13,812 nt of DNA from Comamonadaceae bacterium (lineage in GTDB: Bacteria; Pseudomonadota; Gammaproteobacteria; Burkholderiales; Burkholderiaceae_C). Every line of letters begins with the position of its first letter. Position 1 is the stretch's first letter. The DNA is taken from NCBI GenBank assembly GCA_947458345.1, contig CANHBU010000012.1:1-13812 (forward strand). Reading direction: 5' to 3'. A program made the position numbers and the translations under genes. This document shows positions 12,576 to 13,812 of this stretch, one piece after another. The notes beneath the pieces are model-generated. The model did not search any database, was not told the origin of the DNA, and saw only the letters and a list, made by a program, of their open reading frames with translations.

Positions 12576-13812
12576 TCAAACTCCGATCACGCCCCCATCG
12601 CTGCGCGTGATCACGATGGTGGCCGAACGGGGGCGGCCGGGGCGGCCGTAGCCTTTGTTGCCCGGCCACTGGCTCTGCAAATCGGTCACGCTCTTGCTGT
12701 CTTCACCCGGGTGCTGAATGTTGACAAACAGCGCGCGGCCACCCGGCGCCTCGGTCACTCCGGTGATCTCGCTGCCTTTGGGGCCGATGAGAAAGCGGCG
12801 CAGCCGCGCATCGCCCAAAGTGGCGCCGACAAAGGTCTCCTGGGTGCCGGACTGCTCGACGCCGTTGACCAGCATGCGGTTCTTGGCGGTGACTTTGCCG
12901 CCGTCACCGACCTGACCGGGCAAGGCGGCGAGCATCATGCAGTGCGTCTCGTCGGTCATGGCACCGTCGTCGGTCTGTATCCAGCAGATGCCGGTGGTGG
13001 GGCTGAACCACAGCCCATCGGGTGAAGAAAAAGAATTTTTGGCGCTCAGGCCCGACAAGTTGGCGTCACCCGCATCTTCCTCGGCGCCGAACAGGAAAAT
13101 ATCCCAGCGAAAGGCGGTTGCGGTGGCAGTATCGGCATCTTCGCGAAAGCGAATGATGTGGCCGTTGGGGTTGCCTGCGCCCTTCTTGCCATCGACGTCC
13201 ATGTAGGCGCGCGGGTTGGCGGCGTCGACCCGGCCCGGCGTGCGGTTGGCCGCGCTGTTGTTGGTCAGCGTTACATAGACCTCGCCGTTCTTGGGATTGA
13301 CGGCGGCCCACTCTGGGCGGTCCATCTTGGTGGCGCCCACGGCGTCGGCGGCGATGCGAGTCTGGGTGTAGACCTCCCCCTGGTTTTCAAACTTGAACGC
13401 GGCGTAGTTGGCGATGCGCGCGTCCTTGATATTGAGCTCGATCCACTGGCCGCGCCCATCAGCATCAAAACGGGCCGCATAGAGCTTGCCTTCGTTGAGG
13501 TATTTGTCACCCACAGAGATGCCGCCGCCGATGTCTTTCGGGTCCCACACGGCGGTGCTGACGAACTTGTAGATGTACTCGTTGCGCGCATCGCAGCCCA
13601 TGTAAAAAGCCAAGGGCTGCCCGGCTTTGGGCAGGCTGCAAACCGCACCCTCGTGGGCCATGCGCCCCATGCTCACCCGCTTGACCGGGTTGGACGAGGG
13701 GCTGAGCGGATCGATCTCGACGTTGTAGCCAAAAGTGTTGGCTTCGTTGCGGAAGTCGCGCTCTGCGTTGGCGCCGACAGCAGCCACGTTCCAGCGGGCA
13801 AAGCGGTCGTCG
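12576..13812 (-). CDS. phoX: PhoX-type alkaline phosphatase, C-terminal part (cut by window edge)
   Basis: About 411 residues of a DUF839/PhoX protein are visible; the frame stays open through the right edge (preceding residues read DDRFARWN), so the 5' end lies outside. PhoX is a Tat-exported periplasmic monoester phosphatase that uses calcium and iron and is commonly induced by phosphate limitation. Family blocks in order are NEANTFGYNVEIDP, GRMAHEGAV, YMGCDARNEYIYKFVS, MDRPEWAAVNPKNGEVYVTLTNN, FSSPDGLWFSP, GPKGSEITGVTEAPGGRALFVNIQHPGE and the C-terminal RPRSATIVITRSDGGVIG. These beta-propeller motifs carry the conserved acidic metal ligands and look intact. A GTG at 13787 is only an internal valine. 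It converges on the sulfatase gene with 39 bases between stops. Its signal peptide and promoter cannot be seen. Confidence 0.93.
   Translation of the reverse strand, partial: DDRFARWNVAAVGANAERDFRNEANTFGYNVEIDPLSPSSNPVKRVSMGRMAHEGAVCSLPKAGQPLAFYMGCDARNEYIYKFVSTAVWDPKDIGGGISVGDKYLNEGKLYAARFDADGRGQWIELNIKDARIANYAAFKFENQGEVYTQTRIAADAVGATKMDRPEWAAVNPKNGEVYVTLTNNSAANRTPGRVDAANPRAYMDVDGKKGAGNPNGHIIRFREDADTATATAFRWDIFLFGAEEDAGDANLSGLSAKNSFSSPDGLWFSPTTGICWIQTDDGAMTDETHCMMLAALPGQVGDGGKVTAKNRMLVNGVEQSGTQETFVGATLGDARLRRFLIGPKGSEITGVTEAPGGRALFVNIQHPGEDSKSVTDLQSQWPGNKGYGRPGRPRSATIVITRSDGGVIGV

Overview
The window looks like a chromosomal segment of a high-GC betaproteobacterium, most likely Burkholderiales and probably Comamonadaceae. 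Three things point there: the gene order pilB-pilC-pilD-coaE-zapD-yacG, two stand-alone periplasmic receptors of the tripartite tricarboxylate transporter (Bug/TctC) family with no membrane subunits beside them, and a PhoX-type phosphatase. The genus cannot be fixed from the sequence alone. No tRNA, rRNA, CRISPR array, insertion sequence or phage gene was recognised.

Region 1 (38-5478, all minus strand) is a compact housekeeping and type IV pilus block. In transcription order it holds a short PilB-type assembly ATPase, the PilC platform protein, the PilD prepilin peptidase, the CoA-synthesis kinase CoaE, the FtsZ-associated ZapD, the zinc protein YacG and a small exported protein of unknown function. 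Genes overlap or lie within about 50 bases of each other, so they are probably co-transcribed. The PilB is unusual: it lacks the N-terminal domain.

Region 2 (about 5479-5843) separates the conserved block from an accessory block. It holds two inverted repeats, a decayed interspersed-repeat-like stretch, a 37-codon ORF that may be a gene remnant, and a Rho-independent terminator that overlaps the end of the next operon.

Region 3 (5844-12536) is a divergently transcribed catabolic block. To the left run a VOC/extradiol-dioxygenase-like protein, an MhpA-like FAD hydroxylase and an IclR regulator. To the right run two Bug receptors (one probably Sec-exported, one probably Tat-exported), a SnoaL-like/NTF2-fold protein and a cytoplasmic sulfatase. 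The 150-base intergenic region is AT-rich and carries three inverted repeats. My reading, which is inference, is uptake of a (possibly sulfated) aromatic acid, removal of sulfate, ring hydroxylation and ring cleavage under IclR control. Important steps, including a downstream hydrolase and the sulfatase-activating enzyme, are not in the window.

Region 4 (12576-13812, minus strand) is the C-terminal part of a PhoX alkaline phosphatase that runs off the right edge. It converges on the sulfatase gene, with a perfect 20-base palindrome between them.
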